In this document: positions 43,601 through 53,534 of the stretch, piece after piece
Numbering within the stretch: the first letter of the stretch is position 1
How the letters are laid out: each line of letters begins with the position of its first letter
Origin: Amygdalobacter indicium
GTDB lineage: Bacteria; Bacillota; Clostridia; Saccharofermentanales; Fastidiosipilaceae
NCBI RefSeq assembly: GCF_029101545.1
Contig: NZ_CP118866.1
Span: 744,001 to 808,000 of the forward strand
DNA length: 64,000 nt
Direction of reading: 5' to 3'
The notes under the pieces: model-generated
Database searches by the model: none
The model's input: only the letters and a program-made list of their open reading frames with translations
What the model was told of the DNA's origin: nothing
Translations under genes and position numbers: made by a program

Positions 43601-44728
43601 ATGCCCGATAATTACAGCATGCAGGCGGCCTTGGATAAAGTTCAGGCGCAACATAGACTTTTATATGATCTGAATTATGCCGAATTACAGGACTGCGTTT
43701 GTAAATGCGGTGCCGGTAAATTTCGGGCGCAACAAATTCAATCCTGGTTAAATAAGGGTGTTGTCAGTTTTGCCGAGATGTTGAATATCCCGAAGCAGTT
43801 AACAGAGGCTTTGGCAAAAGATTATACTTTAGATTATCCGAAGCAATTACTGGTTAAAGTTTCGCAAATTGACGGCAGTCGGAAATATCTTTTCCAAATG
43901 TCCGACGGCAATATTATTGAAGCTGTGTATATGCCCTACAAAAAATCAAATTCAGTTTGCATAAGTTCACAGGCCGGCTGTCGTATGGGCTGTGCTTTTT
44001 GTGCCTCAACTTTGATTAAGTACGGACGTAATCTCAGCGCCGGCGAAATGATGGGGCAAATATACCGTATCCAGCGCGATTTGGGAGAAATAAGGATTGA
44101 CCATGTTGTTGTTATGGGAATTGGTGAGCCTTTAGAAAATTTGCAGGAGTTATTGCGTTTTTTACGCATGTTGAATGCAAAAGAGGGCTTAAATATAAGC
44201 TTAAGGCATGTAACTGTTTCAACCTGCGGTTTGGTACCGGCAATATACAAGTTGGCTGAGGCCAAACTGCCGATAACATTAGCTATTTCACTGCATTCAG
44301 CTTTACAGGCCAAACGTGAAAGTATTATGCCGATTGCTAAAACCTTTGATTTGCGTACCTTGAAACAAGCTTGTATAACGTATCAGAAATTAAGCGGTAG
44401 ACGCCTTAGTTTCGAATATGCTTTATTTAAAGGCTTCAATGATAGTATTGAGGATGCTAATTATCTGGCGGATTATATTAAAGGCATAGTTAGTCATGTT
44501 AACTTAATTCCAGTAAATCCTGTTCCGGGGACCGATTTTGTTCCGCCGTCTGCCGAAACTGTTGAAAAATTCAAGCAGGTTTTGCTTAAGCGGAAAATCG
44601 AAGTAACTGTAAGGCAGAAAAAAGGACAGGACATATTTGCCGCTTGCGGTCAATTAAGGCGCCAAAAATTACAATCCGATGTTCGGAAAGAGAATTGCGC
44701 CGCCTCGTCTGAAAGGATAAAAATATGA
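43601..44728 (+). CDS. rlmN: 23S rRNA/tRNA adenine C2-methyltransferase RlmN
   Basis: The 375-residue radical SAM enzyme methylates A2503 of 23S rRNA and A37 of some tRNAs. The cluster motif is CRMGCAFC, and the second catalytic Cys lies in GQDIFAACGQLR near the C-terminus. Two ATGs, 43595 and 43601, are in frame; the weak GAAAGAG site fits the second better. The stop overlaps the prpC start by 4 nt (ATGA). Confidence 0.94.
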   Translation: MPDNYSMQAALDKVQAQHRLLYDLNYAELQDCVCKCGAGKFRAQQIQSWLNKGVVSFAEMLNIPKQLTEALAKDYTLDYPKQLLVKVSQIDGSRKYLFQMSDGNIIEAVYMPYKKSNSVCISSQAGCRMGCAFCASTLIKYGRNLSAGEMMGQIYRIQRDLGEIRIDHVVVMGIGEPLENLQELLRFLRMLNAKEGLNISLRHVTVSTCGLVPAIYKLAEAKLPITLAISLHSALQAKRESIMPIAKTFDLRTLKQACITYQKLSGRRLSFEYALFKGFNDSIEDANYLADYIKGIVSHVNLIPVNPVPGTDFVPPSAETVEKFKQVLLKRKIEVTVRQKKGQDIFAACGQLRRQKLQSDVRKENCAASSERIKI

Positions 44729-45468
44729 ATTTTTGGTTATTTGCTGACAGCATATGCGGTAAATATCGACCTGATAATGAGGATTTTTATCGTTGCTTTT
44801 ACCTGGAGGAACGTAAAACTTATGTTTTGTGTTTGGCTGACGGCATGGGCGGCGAGCAGGGAGGAGAAATTGCCGGTAATCTGGCGGTTAACAGCGTTCA
44901 GGATTATTTGACGAAAAATTTGCCGAAGAATCCGGATTTTCGTGCGGACAGAGCTTGTCTGATAAATGCTTTCAATCAGGCTAATATGCAAGTTTTCCAA
45001 AAAGCTTTGACAGAAGAATCTTTACATAATATGGGTTCAACTTTATTGACAGCTTTAGTCGGTGATGACGGTGAAACTTTAATTGCCAATATCGGAGACA
45101 GTCGAGCTTATTGCTGGCATAAAAATCAGCTGCAGCAATTGACCGTTGACCATAATTATGCCCAAAAATTACTTGATAGCGGCAAAATTACTTATACGGA
45201 GTACTTGACGCATCCGGGGAGAAATATGTTGACAAAAGCTGTCGGGACGGCCAACTATATTAATCCCGATATTTTCTCGTTATACTTACAAAGTAACGAT
45301 AAGCTTTTACTTTGCAGCGACGGTATCCACGGATATCTGAGTAAAGACCAAATGGAAATGTGCTTTTTGCAAGGTAAAACGGCAGAGATATGTACTAAAA
45401 GATTATTAACCGAGGCGGAAGAACTTAGTCGGGATAATGCAACGGCTATTTGCCTGTCTGTCGGCTGA
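44725..45468 (+). CDS. prpC: PP2C-family Ser/Thr protein phosphatase
   Basis: The 247-residue cytoplasmic phosphatase has the PP2C metal-binding motifs: DNEDFYR near residue 15, LADGMGGEQGGE, GDSRAY, LCSDGIHGYL and DNATAI. It reverses phosphorylation by PrkC, which is encoded 43 nt downstream. It is translationally coupled to rlmN through an ATGA overlap. Confidence 0.94.
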   Translation: MNFWLFADSICGKYRPDNEDFYRCFYLEERKTYVLCLADGMGGEQGGEIAGNLAVNSVQDYLTKNLPKNPDFRADRACLINAFNQANMQVFQKALTEESLHNMGSTLLTALVGDDGETLIANIGDSRAYCWHKNQLQQLTVDHNYAQKLLDSGKITYTEYLTHPGRNMLTKAVGTANYINPDIFSLYLQSNDKLLLCSDGIHGYLSKDQMEMCFLQGKTAEICTKRLLTEAEELSRDNATAICLSVG

Positions 45469-45479
45469 AGATTTATAAT
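45450..45479 (+). promoter_or_regulatory. Candidate internal promoter for prkC
   Basis: TTGCCT (45450-45455) and TATAAT (45474-45479) are 18 nt apart and 32 nt before the prkC ATG. The -35 lies inside the end of prpC. It would allow separate expression of the kinase; called by eye. Confidence 0.4.
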
Positions 45480-45511
45480 AACTAGACAAGAAATGAAAAT
45501 GAGGAGACAAC

Positions 45512-47308
45512 ATGCCTATTTTGAACGGTACCGTTTTGAATGATCGTTATAGCATCTGTAAGCTTTTAGGTTCAGGTGGTATGGCTCAGGTGTATTTGGC
45601 CCAGGATTTGAAAAACGGTCAATTCGTAGCTGTTAAAATGCTGAAACCGGAATTTAACGATGATCGGGAATTTTTGCGGCGTTTCGACACCGAGGCACGG
45701 GCCGCTTCCAGTTTATCCCATGATAATATTGTTAAAGTCCTGGGTGTGGGTGAAGACCACGGTATGCGCTATATGGTCCAGGAATATGTTGACGGGGTGA
45801 CGTTGAAAGAGATGATTCTGCATTATCATCGGCTTGATTGGCGTGTCGCTGTGCCGATTTTTGTTCAGATCGCCCTGGCTTTGGAAAGTGCTCATGCCGG
45901 CGGCGTTATTCATCGTGATATTAAACCTCAGAATATTATTATTAATAAGCAATTGAAAGCTTACGTTACCGACTTCGGTATTGCCCGAGCCAACAATCAG
46001 AATACGGTAGCCGGGGGATCGGGAACTTTAGGTTCGGTTCACTATTTTTCGCCGGAACAGGCTCAGGGAGGGATTGTTTCGGAAAGAAGCGATATTTATT
46101 CTCTCGGTGTCTTGATGTATGAAACTTTAACAGGTTCTTTGCCTTTTGATGCCGATACGTCCGTGACGGTGGCCTTGAAGCATATTAATGAGCAACCGGC
46201 ACCGCCTATTTCTATAGAACCTCTGGTGCCGCAACCTTTGTCCGATATCGTAATGAAGTGTCTGAATAAATCACCTAATACCCGCTACAACAGTGCGCGT
46301 GATTTAATCAGTGAGCTTGATGCTTTTATGATTAATCCTCAGGGTGTTTTCGGTATTGCAAAAGATGCTCGCAAACATAATAGTTTTACCGAGCTTAATA
46401 CAGGTAGGACAAAGCTTAATTCCGGCAATACCGCCGGTGATAAGTTGGCCAAATTACGCTATTTGGAAGAGACTATGAATAAGAGACGTTCTTCCAGGCG
46501 GCGGGAAACAGGTTTTATAATTATATTGTTAATAGCGGCAATAGCGGCCATCGGTGTGTTGGGTTATCGTTTTATTGATGATTTCCGTACCGAATTGAGC
46601 TCCAACCAGGTACCGCCGGTTAAATTGGCCGATTTTATCGGTCATACGCTGACTGAATCTGAGAAAGCGCTGCGGGAAGCGGGAATTACGCCGGAGATTG
46701 AATATGTTTATTCCGATAAATATGACAAAGATATTGTTATTAAGCAGAATATCAGTCCCAACAGCCGCTTTTTCCCCAACGGTTTACAAAAGCTGGTATT
46801 AACTGTAAGTAAAGGTAATGATTTAACCAAAATCGGCAATTATGTCGGTTTAATGGGAGATGAAGTAAAACGGGAGCTGCAACAAAAAGGTCTGGCGGTG
46901 GAGATTAAAGAAGTTAAAAATGAAAACTACCAGAAGGGCTATGTTGTTAAACAAAGTCCGGCTGCCGACAGCGTTTTAAAGAAAAATGAAACAATTGTTC
47001 TTTATATTTCTACCGGTTCCGATAAGGTGACATTTCAACCTCAACGAGGCAAAAGTGCCAAAGAAACAAGCGAATGGTTGAAATCACAGGGCTTGGAAAT
47101 TAATGAAGTAATATTGGAAAGTGCCGATAATAATTTGACAGTAGATAACGCCGTTGTCAGTTATGTCGCTCCTGCCGGTAATAATAAAGCATATATCGGC
47201 GGCGATAAAATAGATGTCGGAACAAAAGTTGATATCCATGCCTGTTCCCAAGCGGATTTGGCTAATACAATAAAAAATCAACAAGAACAAAGTGATAATG
47301 ACGACTGA
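45512..47308 (+). CDS. prkC: PASTA-domain Ser/Thr protein kinase
   Basis: The 598-residue kinase has an N-terminal Hanks-type domain: glycine loop GSGGMAQVY, Lys42 in AVKML, catalytic HRDIKPQN, and DFGIA. A juxtamembrane linker and a single membrane helix near residues 332-352 follow. Three extracellular PASTA repeats (about 368-435, 436-505, 506-590) complete the protein. Such kinases sense muropeptides or lipid II and control growth and wall synthesis. The final PASTA repeat is the most diverged. rsgA starts 11 nt before its stop. Confidence 0.95.
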   Translation: MPILNGTVLNDRYSICKLLGSGGMAQVYLAQDLKNGQFVAVKMLKPEFNDDREFLRRFDTEARAASSLSHDNIVKVLGVGEDHGMRYMVQEYVDGVTLKEMILHYHRLDWRVAVPIFVQIALALESAHAGGVIHRDIKPQNIIINKQLKAYVTDFGIARANNQNTVAGGSGTLGSVHYFSPEQAQGGIVSERSDIYSLGVLMYETLTGSLPFDADTSVTVALKHINEQPAPPISIEPLVPQPLSDIVMKCLNKSPNTRYNSARDLISELDAFMINPQGVFGIAKDARKHNSFTELNTGRTKLNSGNTAGDKLAKLRYLEETMNKRRSSRRRETGFIIILLIAAIAAIGVLGYRFIDDFRTELSSNQVPPVKLADFIGHTLTESEKALREAGITPEIEYVYSDKYDKDIVIKQNISPNSRFFPNGLQKLVLTVSKGNDLTKIGNYVGLMGDEVKRELQQKGLAVEIKEVKNENYQKGYVVKQSPAADSVLKKNETIVLYISTGSDKVTFQPQRGKSAKETSEWLKSQGLEINEVILESADNNLTVDNAVVSYVAPAGNNKAYIGGDKIDVGTKVDIHACSQADLANTIKNQQEQSDNDD

Positions 47309-48209
47309 AAAGAGACAAACAGCTTTTATAGCTAAAGTGTTGAACGGGCTATTTACCGTTATAACAGTTGAAGGCCGGGAACTGTCGGCAACTGCCAAGG
47401 GTAATTTGCGTTATCATAAATCGCCCTTATGCGTCGGTGATGAGATAGACTATATCTTAACACCGCAGGCGGAAACTGCTGCCCAAATTGTGGCCTGCCG
47501 GCAGCGAAGAAACATGTTATTACGCCCGCCTTTGGCCAACATAGATGAGTTGTGGTTGGTAATAAGTTTGTTCGAACCGGAAATTAACTTTTTACAATTG
47601 GACGCGGTTATTTGTCAGGCACTGCAGCAGCAGATTAAGATTCGCTTGTTATTGTCTAAAGTTGATTTGGATAATGCCGAACAGGCAAGAAGCACATATA
47701 TTTCGTCTTATTTTAATCAAGCATTCAAAACGGCAATTATCTCCGCTAAAATGCAGCAATTGGATACAATTACTGCCTGGTGTCGGGAAAAAGAACTCAA
47801 AGTTGCTTTAAGCGGACTTAGCGGAGTGGGTAAATCAACTCTGCTCAATACTTTATTAGGCTCGGAATATATGCTTACGCAATCTTTAAGCAGCAAATTA
47901 AAAAGAGGTAAGCAGACTACAAGACATAGCCAATTTTTCTCTTGTGGTAAAATTTGGTTAGCTGATACACCCGGTTTTTCTGCCCTGGACATCGCTAAGT
48001 TTCGCTTGCGGCCGGCGGAAGCTATTTTGGCTTATCCGGATTTGGCCGAATTTACGGCAGGATGTTATTTTAATAATTGCAGTCATACGCATGAACCGAA
48101 ATGTGCAGTAATAGCCGCCTGTCAAAGTTCTTTTATCCGGGAGCGTTGGCAAAATTATTGCAATTTTTACAATTATATAGTGAGTGAAGAAAAAAAGTAT
48201 GTCTATTAA
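47298..48209 (+). CDS. rsgA: Ribosome small subunit-dependent GTPase RsgA
   Basis: The 303-residue circularly permuted GTPase helps mature the 30S subunit. The order is OB fold, G4 (LLSKVD), G1 (GLSGVGKST, near residue 172), G3 (ADTPGFS), then a zinc site (GCYFNNCSHTHEPKC). The start at 47298 lies within the prkC end; a GTG at 47292 is possible. The end overlaps the next gene by 11 bp. Confidence 0.94.
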   Translation: MTTEKRQTAFIAKVLNGLFTVITVEGRELSATAKGNLRYHKSPLCVGDEIDYILTPQAETAAQIVACRQRRNMLLRPPLANIDELWLVISLFEPEINFLQLDAVICQALQQQIKIRLLLSKVDLDNAEQARSTYISSYFNQAFKTAIISAKMQQLDTITAWCREKELKVALSGLSGVGKSTLLNTLLGSEYMLTQSLSSKLKRGKQTTRHSQFFSCGKIWLADTPGFSALDIAKFRLRPAEAILAYPDLAEFTAGCYFNNCSHTHEPKCAVIAACQSSFIRERWQNYCNFYNYIVSEEKKYVY

Positions 48210-49383
48210 TAAAATTAATTTGTATTTTGATGCAACAGCAAGTCATCCGATTCCGCCTGACATTTGGCAAACTTATTGTGCTAACTTGCAAAAATACTAT
48301 GCTAATCCGGCAGCTGTATATGAGAGCGGAATTGTCGCGCAAAAATTGATTACCGACTCATTACGCGATATTGCCTCTACTTTTAATGTCGCGCCCGGAC
48401 AATTGTTAATTACAAGCGGCGCTACAGAATCTATCAATACTGTTTTTTACAACTTTGCCAAGAGACGACGCAAGCAGCAGGACATACTGTTAATTGCTCA
48501 AGGTGAGCATGCAGCGACAGTTGCCGCAGCTAAACGTTTAGCCGACGATTTGCAGTTGGAATTGATATATGTTCCTTTGACGAGCTCTTATCTTTTGGAT
48601 ACAGATTGTCTGGAGAACCTGTTGCAGCAGTACGGAGAGCGAATTTTAGCCCTTTCCAACGTCAGTCTTTCCAATGAAACGGGGACGATTAACGACTTAA
48701 TGCTAATTTCTCGGCTATTAAAAAAATATGCGCCTAAAGCTTTGTGGCATGTAGATAATGTTCAGGGTTGGGGCAAAATTGCCTGGGATTTCGTGCAAAC
48801 TGCCGTTGATTATGTCAGTATGGGCGGCCATAAAATCGGTGCGCCTAAAGGTTGCGGTCTACTGTATATTAAAGAACCAAAATATTTCAAACCTTTTATT
48901 GTCGGCGGCGGTCAACAGAATAATATGCGTTCGGGTACAGAAAATCCGCCTTTAGTCAGAGCTATGGCCGATGCGGCTCTGAAAAGCGGCAATATAAGTC
49001 GCTTGAACGCCAAGAGAGAATATATCCAAAAATTACGTGATTTACTTTTGCAAAATATTTCGACTTTGTCATACAGTATTCAAGGTGCTGCCGCCTTACG
49101 CCAATATCCAGGTATTGTAGCTATCAGTTTCCCGAATATCAGAGGTGAGGTATTACTTCATTCTCTGGAACGGGAAGGAATCAGTGTTTCAACAGCTTCA
49201 AGCTGCCATAATTTAGCTGCCGGTAAAGTTGCGGCGCAAAAAGCGGCCTGTTTTACCGAAGCTGTTGCGCAAGGGCATTTACGTATTACCATAAACGAAG
49301 AGCATCAGCCTGATGATATTCTTATTTTGGCAAAAGCTATCAATAAGTGCGTTTCTTTTTTAGCAGAAATAAATAGAAAGTGA
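48199..49383 (+). CDS. Cysteine desulfurase, class V aminotransferase (probable sulfur donor for ThiI)
   Basis: The 394-residue PLP enzyme has TSGATESIN for cofactor binding, the HVDNVQGWGK region, the Schiff-base Lys in MGGHKIGAPKG, RSGTENPP and a catalytic Cys in STASSCHN. It resembles the IscS/NifS group. It directly precedes thiI by 7 nt, as NifZ does in B. subtilis, so it probably passes persulfide sulfur to ThiI for tRNA 4-thiouridine. The start at 48199 follows GAAGAAA; a GTG at 48184 is an alternative. It overlaps rsgA. Confidence 0.88.
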   Translation: MSINKINLYFDATASHPIPPDIWQTYCANLQKYYANPAAVYESGIVAQKLITDSLRDIASTFNVAPGQLLITSGATESINTVFYNFAKRRRKQQDILLIAQGEHAATVAAAKRLADDLQLELIYVPLTSSYLLDTDCLENLLQQYGERILALSNVSLSNETGTINDLMLISRLLKKYAPKALWHVDNVQGWGKIAWDFVQTAVDYVSMGGHKIGAPKGCGLLYIKEPKYFKPFIVGGGQQNNMRSGTENPPLVRAMADAALKSGNISRLNAKREYIQKLRDLLLQNISTLSYSIQGAAALRQYPGIVAISFPNIRGEVLLHSLEREGISVSTASSCHNLAAGKVAAQKAACFTEAVAQGHLRITINEEHQPDDILILAKAINKCVSFLAEINRK

Positions 49384-49390
49384 TTTTAAA

Positions 49391-50647
49391 ATGACAAGAA
49401 CAGTTGAATTTAATAAACAAAAATTAATAATGGCCCGTTTCGGTGAAATTGCTCTCAAAGGTTTAAATCGCCATAAATTCGAAGAACGTTTATTGCATAA
49501 TTTAGCTTTAAAGTTGAAACAATACGGCTCCTATCAAGTGACTCTCAGCCAAAGCAGAATTTGGATTATACCAAATGTTACGCCGACTGTTACGGAAACT
49601 GAAATAGATTTACTGCTGCAGAAAGCGATTGAAGTTGCGACTGAAACTTTCGGTATTGTTTCCGTCAGCCCGGTATATTTGTTTGCCGGCGATTATAGCA
49701 ATATTCTGCAAATTTCCCGGCAATTGGTTGAAGAACATCTGGAACGGGGCGATAAAACGTTTAAAGTTGATTGCCGGCGCGCCGAAAAGTCATTTCCTCT
49801 GACTTCTATGGAAATTATGAACCAATTGGGCGGCGACCTTCTGGAAGCTTATCCGGAATTAAAAGTGGACATTCACCAACCTGATTTTATAATTAAAGTC
49901 GAGATACGGCAAAATTTGGCCGTATACAGTCAAGTAATCCAAGGCGTGCGCGGCTTACCTACAGGTATGTCGGCTAAAGGTCTGGTTTTACTGTCCGGAG
50001 GTATCGACTCTCCGGTAGCTGCTTATATGATGGCATCGCGTGGGATGGAATTGGAAGCGATTTATTTTCATACTTTCCCGTATACTTCTGATTTAGCTAA
50101 ACAAAAAGTTATAGATTTAGCTCAGATAGTCAGCCGTTATTGCGGCAGAGTCGTGTTACATGTTGTTGATTTTACCGATATTAATCTTGAACTTAACGCC
50201 AAAACACCTAAAGATATGATAACTATCACCATGCGCCGAATGATGATGCGGATTGCGCAGGCCTTAGCGGAAAAACGTGATTGTAAAGCTATAATTACCG
50301 GTGAATCTTTAGGTCAGGTAGCAAGTCAAACAACCGAAGCTATCAATGCCACCGATGCTGTTGCGACCTTGCCGATTTTTCGCCCGTTAATAGGTTCTGA
50401 TAAGGAAGATACTATCAAAATTGCACGTAAAATCGGAACTTTTGAAACCTCAATCAAGCCTTATGATGACTGCTGTACAATTTTTGTGGCCAAACATCCG
50501 AAAACCAGACCGAATACGGCTGCTTGGCAAAGTTGTGACAGCGAACTTGATTGTGCGGCATTGACGCAACAAGCTTTAAGTAAAATTACTTCTTATGATA
50601 TCCGATATGATCGGATCAAAGAATTTCAACGTGATTATAACGAATAA
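49391..50647 (+). CDS. thiI: tRNA 4-thiouridine synthase ThiI
   Basis: The 418-residue enzyme has an N-terminal ferredoxin-like region, a THUMP domain (about 60-170) and a PP-loop ATPase domain with SGGIDSPVAAYMM. There is no C-terminal rhodanese domain, unlike E. coli ThiI, so sulfur must come directly from the desulfurase upstream. It makes s4U8 in tRNA and may supply thiamine thiazole sulfur. Confidence 0.94.
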   Translation: MTRTVEFNKQKLIMARFGEIALKGLNRHKFEERLLHNLALKLKQYGSYQVTLSQSRIWIIPNVTPTVTETEIDLLLQKAIEVATETFGIVSVSPVYLFAGDYSNILQISRQLVEEHLERGDKTFKVDCRRAEKSFPLTSMEIMNQLGGDLLEAYPELKVDIHQPDFIIKVEIRQNLAVYSQVIQGVRGLPTGMSAKGLVLLSGGIDSPVAAYMMASRGMELEAIYFHTFPYTSDLAKQKVIDLAQIVSRYCGRVVLHVVDFTDINLELNAKTPKDMITITMRRMMMRIAQALAEKRDCKAIITGESLGQVASQTTEAINATDAVATLPIFRPLIGSDKEDTIKIARKIGTFETSIKPYDDCCTIFVAKHPKTRPNTAAWQSCDSELDCAALTQQALSKITSYDIRYDRIKEFQRDYNE

Positions 50648-50663
50648 ACAGGAGAAAAGCTGA

Positions 50664-52025
50664 ATGGCCAATTTAACGGAACCGCTGGCCGTACGATTAC
50701 GTCCGCAAAATATTAACGAAATTGTCGGCCAGGAGCATATTTTAGGTGAGGGAACCTGGTTAAGACGTCTATTAAGTAAACAAACTTTAAGTTCTTTAAT
50801 TCTTTTCGGTCCTCCGGGATCCGGCAAAACAACACTGGCTTACGTTTTGGCGAAAACATGTTCCTATCCCTTTCGCCAATTGAATGCTGTGACAGCAGGT
50901 GTTAAGGAGATTAAAGAAGTAATCAGTGACAGTCAAAATGTTTTTACCTGTCCCAAGGGACAAATTTTATTGTTTATTGATGAAATCCATCGCTTTAATA
51001 AAGCTCAACAGGATGCGCTTTTGCCCGCGGTAGAGAACGGTAATATTATTCTGATCGGCGCTACAACTGAGAATCCTTTTTTTGAAGTTAATAAAGCTTT
51101 ACTGTCACGCAGCAGTGTTTTGGAATTGAAAGCGTTGAGCAACGAAGCGGTCATTAAAGTTTTGCAAAGAGCATTAAATTCCGCCTGCGGGTTCGGCAAT
51201 TTACCGGTTAACATTGCTGCCGCCGAGTTAAACAAAATTGCCGTATATGCCAACGGGGATGTCAGAAGAGCTTTAAATTTGCTGGAATTATTAGTGACAA
51301 CAACGCCTTATTCTGCTGACGGACAGATAATTATCAGCGCTGAAATGCTGGATAAGCTTGCTTTGCCTGTGCAATATAATTATGATCGAACAGGAGAAGA
51401 ACATTATAACAATACTTCGGCATATATAAAGTCTTTGCGCGGCAGCGATCCGGATGCAGCCATATTTTATTTAGCAAGAGCTTTGAACGCCGGAGAAGAT
51501 CCTGAATTTCTGGCTCGTCGATTGGTTATTTGTGCAAGTGAAGATGTCGGCTTGGCAAATAATCAGGCTTTACCTTTGGCCGTGGCGGCATTACAGGCCG
51601 TTCAACAAATAGGTATGCCGGAAGCCAGGATTATTTTAGCGCATGCCAGTATCTATATCGCTGTCAGTCCTAAATCAAATACGGCTTATAAAGCTGTAAA
51701 TGCGGCTCTGGCGGATGTTAAAAGTAAAAATACGGGAGAAATTCCCAGACACCTTTTGAATGCTCCGATTAGCGGTATGCAGGAAATTTTGGGCTATGGT
51801 AAAGGTTATAAATATGCGCATAATTACCCCGGAGGCTTAGTAGCACAACAGTTTTTACCGCAGGAGATGGCGGGGACGATCTATTATGAACCCGGTACTA
51901 ACGGTCAGGAAGAAAAAATAAAAAAATGGCTGACTGCTTGGCGGGATTATTGTAAGAATCAAGTAGCGGATGATTTGGCAACAACAGGAAATAACAGTAA
52001 AATAGTGGACAATAACAAGATCTGA
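50664..52025 (+). CDS. rarA: Replication-associated recombination AAA+ ATPase RarA
   Basis: The 453-residue AAA+ protein has Walker A GPPGSGKTT, Walker B FIDEIHRFNKAQQDALLP, sensor GATTENPFF and the MgsA/WRNIP1-type C-terminal tetramerisation region (PLAVAALQAV, YKYAHNYPGGLVAQQFLP). It acts at blocked replication forks. It starts 17 nt after thiI with AGGAGAAAAG upstream and is followed by the aminopeptidase gene after 23 nt. Confidence 0.94.
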   Translation: MANLTEPLAVRLRPQNINEIVGQEHILGEGTWLRRLLSKQTLSSLILFGPPGSGKTTLAYVLAKTCSYPFRQLNAVTAGVKEIKEVISDSQNVFTCPKGQILLFIDEIHRFNKAQQDALLPAVENGNIILIGATTENPFFEVNKALLSRSSVLELKALSNEAVIKVLQRALNSACGFGNLPVNIAAAELNKIAVYANGDVRRALNLLELLVTTTPYSADGQIIISAEMLDKLALPVQYNYDRTGEEHYNNTSAYIKSLRGSDPDAAIFYLARALNAGEDPEFLARRLVICASEDVGLANNQALPLAVAALQAVQQIGMPEARIILAHASIYIAVSPKSNTAYKAVNAALADVKSKNTGEIPRHLLNAPISGMQEILGYGKGYKYAHNYPGGLVAQQFLPQEMAGTIYYEPGTNGQEEKIKKWLTAWRDYCKNQVADDLATTGNNSKIVDNNKI

Positions 52026-52048
52026 ATTAGAAAAGAGGTTGTAAATTG

Positions 52049-53461
52049 ATGGAACAAAGTTACAAACGACAAAAGTTTGATGTATGGGCAGATTTGACGC
52101 CGGAAAAGCAAAAGGCGATAAATACATATGCCGAACATTTCAAAAGCTTCCTTAATCAAGCCAAAACTGAAAGAGAATTTGTCAGCACGGCAATTAAAGA
52201 ATTACAAGCTGCAGGTTTTAAGCCTATTGCTCATTGCGATAAATTAAAGCCCGGTGACAAAGTTTATATGTCGATTAGAAATAAAGGCCTGGCTATGGCT
52301 GTAATCGGCAGCTTAGATTTGACTGAAGGCATGAATTTGTTGGGTTCACATATTGATTCTCCCAGATTTGATACCAAAGCCAACAGCGTTCAGGAACACA
52401 ATAATTTAAGTTATTTGGCAACGCAATATTACGGTGGGGTAAAAAAATATCAATGGACTACTATTCCTTTGGCTATTCACGGCGTGATAACTAAAGCTGA
52501 CGGCACGGTGTTGCCGATTACAATTGGAGAAGCGGAGAATGAACCGGTGTTTTTCTTTACCGATCTTTTGCCGCACCTGAGTAGGGAACAGATGAGTAAA
52601 TCAGCTGCAAGTTTCATCAGCGCCGAACAATTGAAATTATTGGTAGGTTCGCAACCTTTAGCAGATAGCGACAGCAAAACTCCTTATCGTGACAAAATTC
52701 TCCGTATTTTCCATGAAAAATACGGAGTTAATGAGTGCGATTTGATTGGGGCCGAGTTGGAAATTGTTCCGGCTGCTAAAGCCAGAGATGTCGGCCTGGA
52801 TGCGTCCATGATTGCTTGTTACGGTCAGGACGATAAGCTTTGTTCTTTTGCGTCCTTTACCGCTTTAGCTGCAATTGATTCATGTAAGCGTACCGTAGTA
52901 TCTTTCCTTTATGATAAAGAGGAGATCGGCTCGGAAGGTAATACGGGTGCACAATCACGTTTGTACGAGTTGTTTTTAATGGAACTGATACAGAGATCGC
53001 TGCAACGTTTTGACGACCTTTTGTATAATAAGATTATCAGCCGCAGCTATATGATCTCTTCAGATGTCAGCGATGCTTTTGATCCGATGTATCCGGAAGT
53101 CTTCGATCAGGCTAACAACGCTTATTTAGCGCAAGGTTTATGCTTAATAAAGCACACGGGAGCCGGCGGTAAAAGCGGTTCCAATGATGCTAACAGCGAA
53201 TTTTTACGGTCGGTTATCAATATTTTTGAAGAAGCTCGTTTGCCTTGGCAAATCGGTACTTTGAGTAAAATTGATATGGGCGGCGGCGGTACTATTGCCA
53301 AGTTTGCTGCTAAAACAGGCATGCAGGTAGTTGATGCCGGTATTCCGGTTTTGTGTATGCATGCGCCGATGGAGATTTGTCATAAACTTGATTTGTACTA
53401 TTCCTATTTAGCTTATAAAGCTTTTTTGTTGGAAATGAATCTATTAGCTGATGACAAATAA
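52049..53461 (+). CDS. M18 family aminopeptidase
   Basis: The 470-residue cytoplasmic metallopeptidase has M18 motifs: the His ligand in GSHIDSPRFD, the Asp/Glu segment YDKEEIGSEG, SSDVSDAFDP, and the final His in CMHAPMEICHKLD. It should release N-terminal acidic or neutral residues from peptides. The ATG at 52049 is preferred over TTG 52046 because AGAGG lies 10 nt upstream of it. It is the last gene of the plus-strand block and is followed by a strong terminator. Confidence 0.93.
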   Translation: MEQSYKRQKFDVWADLTPEKQKAINTYAEHFKSFLNQAKTEREFVSTAIKELQAAGFKPIAHCDKLKPGDKVYMSIRNKGLAMAVIGSLDLTEGMNLLGSHIDSPRFDTKANSVQEHNNLSYLATQYYGGVKKYQWTTIPLAIHGVITKADGTVLPITIGEAENEPVFFFTDLLPHLSREQMSKSAASFISAEQLKLLVGSQPLADSDSKTPYRDKILRIFHEKYGVNECDLIGAELEIVPAAKARDVGLDASMIACYGQDDKLCSFASFTALAAIDSCKRTVVSFLYDKEEIGSEGNTGAQSRLYELFLMELIQRSLQRFDDLLYNKIISRSYMISSDVSDAFDPMYPEVFDQANNAYLAQGLCLIKHTGAGGKSGSNDANSEFLRSVINIFEEARLPWQIGTLSKIDMGGGGTIAKFAAKTGMQVVDAGIPVLCMHAPMEICHKLDLYYSYLAYKAFLLEMNLLADDK

Positions 53462-53487
53462 AAGCGTCCGACTGGATGCACTTAATA

Positions 53488-53527
53488 ACTCATTCAGGCT
53501 GCAATAGCTTGGATGAGTATTTTTTTG
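53488..53527 (+). terminator. Intrinsic terminator at the end of the plus-strand housekeeping block
   Basis: A 13-bp stem (53488-53500 with 53506-53518, two G-U pairs, 5-nt loop) is followed by ATTTTTTT and further T-rich sequence. Confidence 0.92.
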
Positions 53528-53534
53528 CTTTTTT

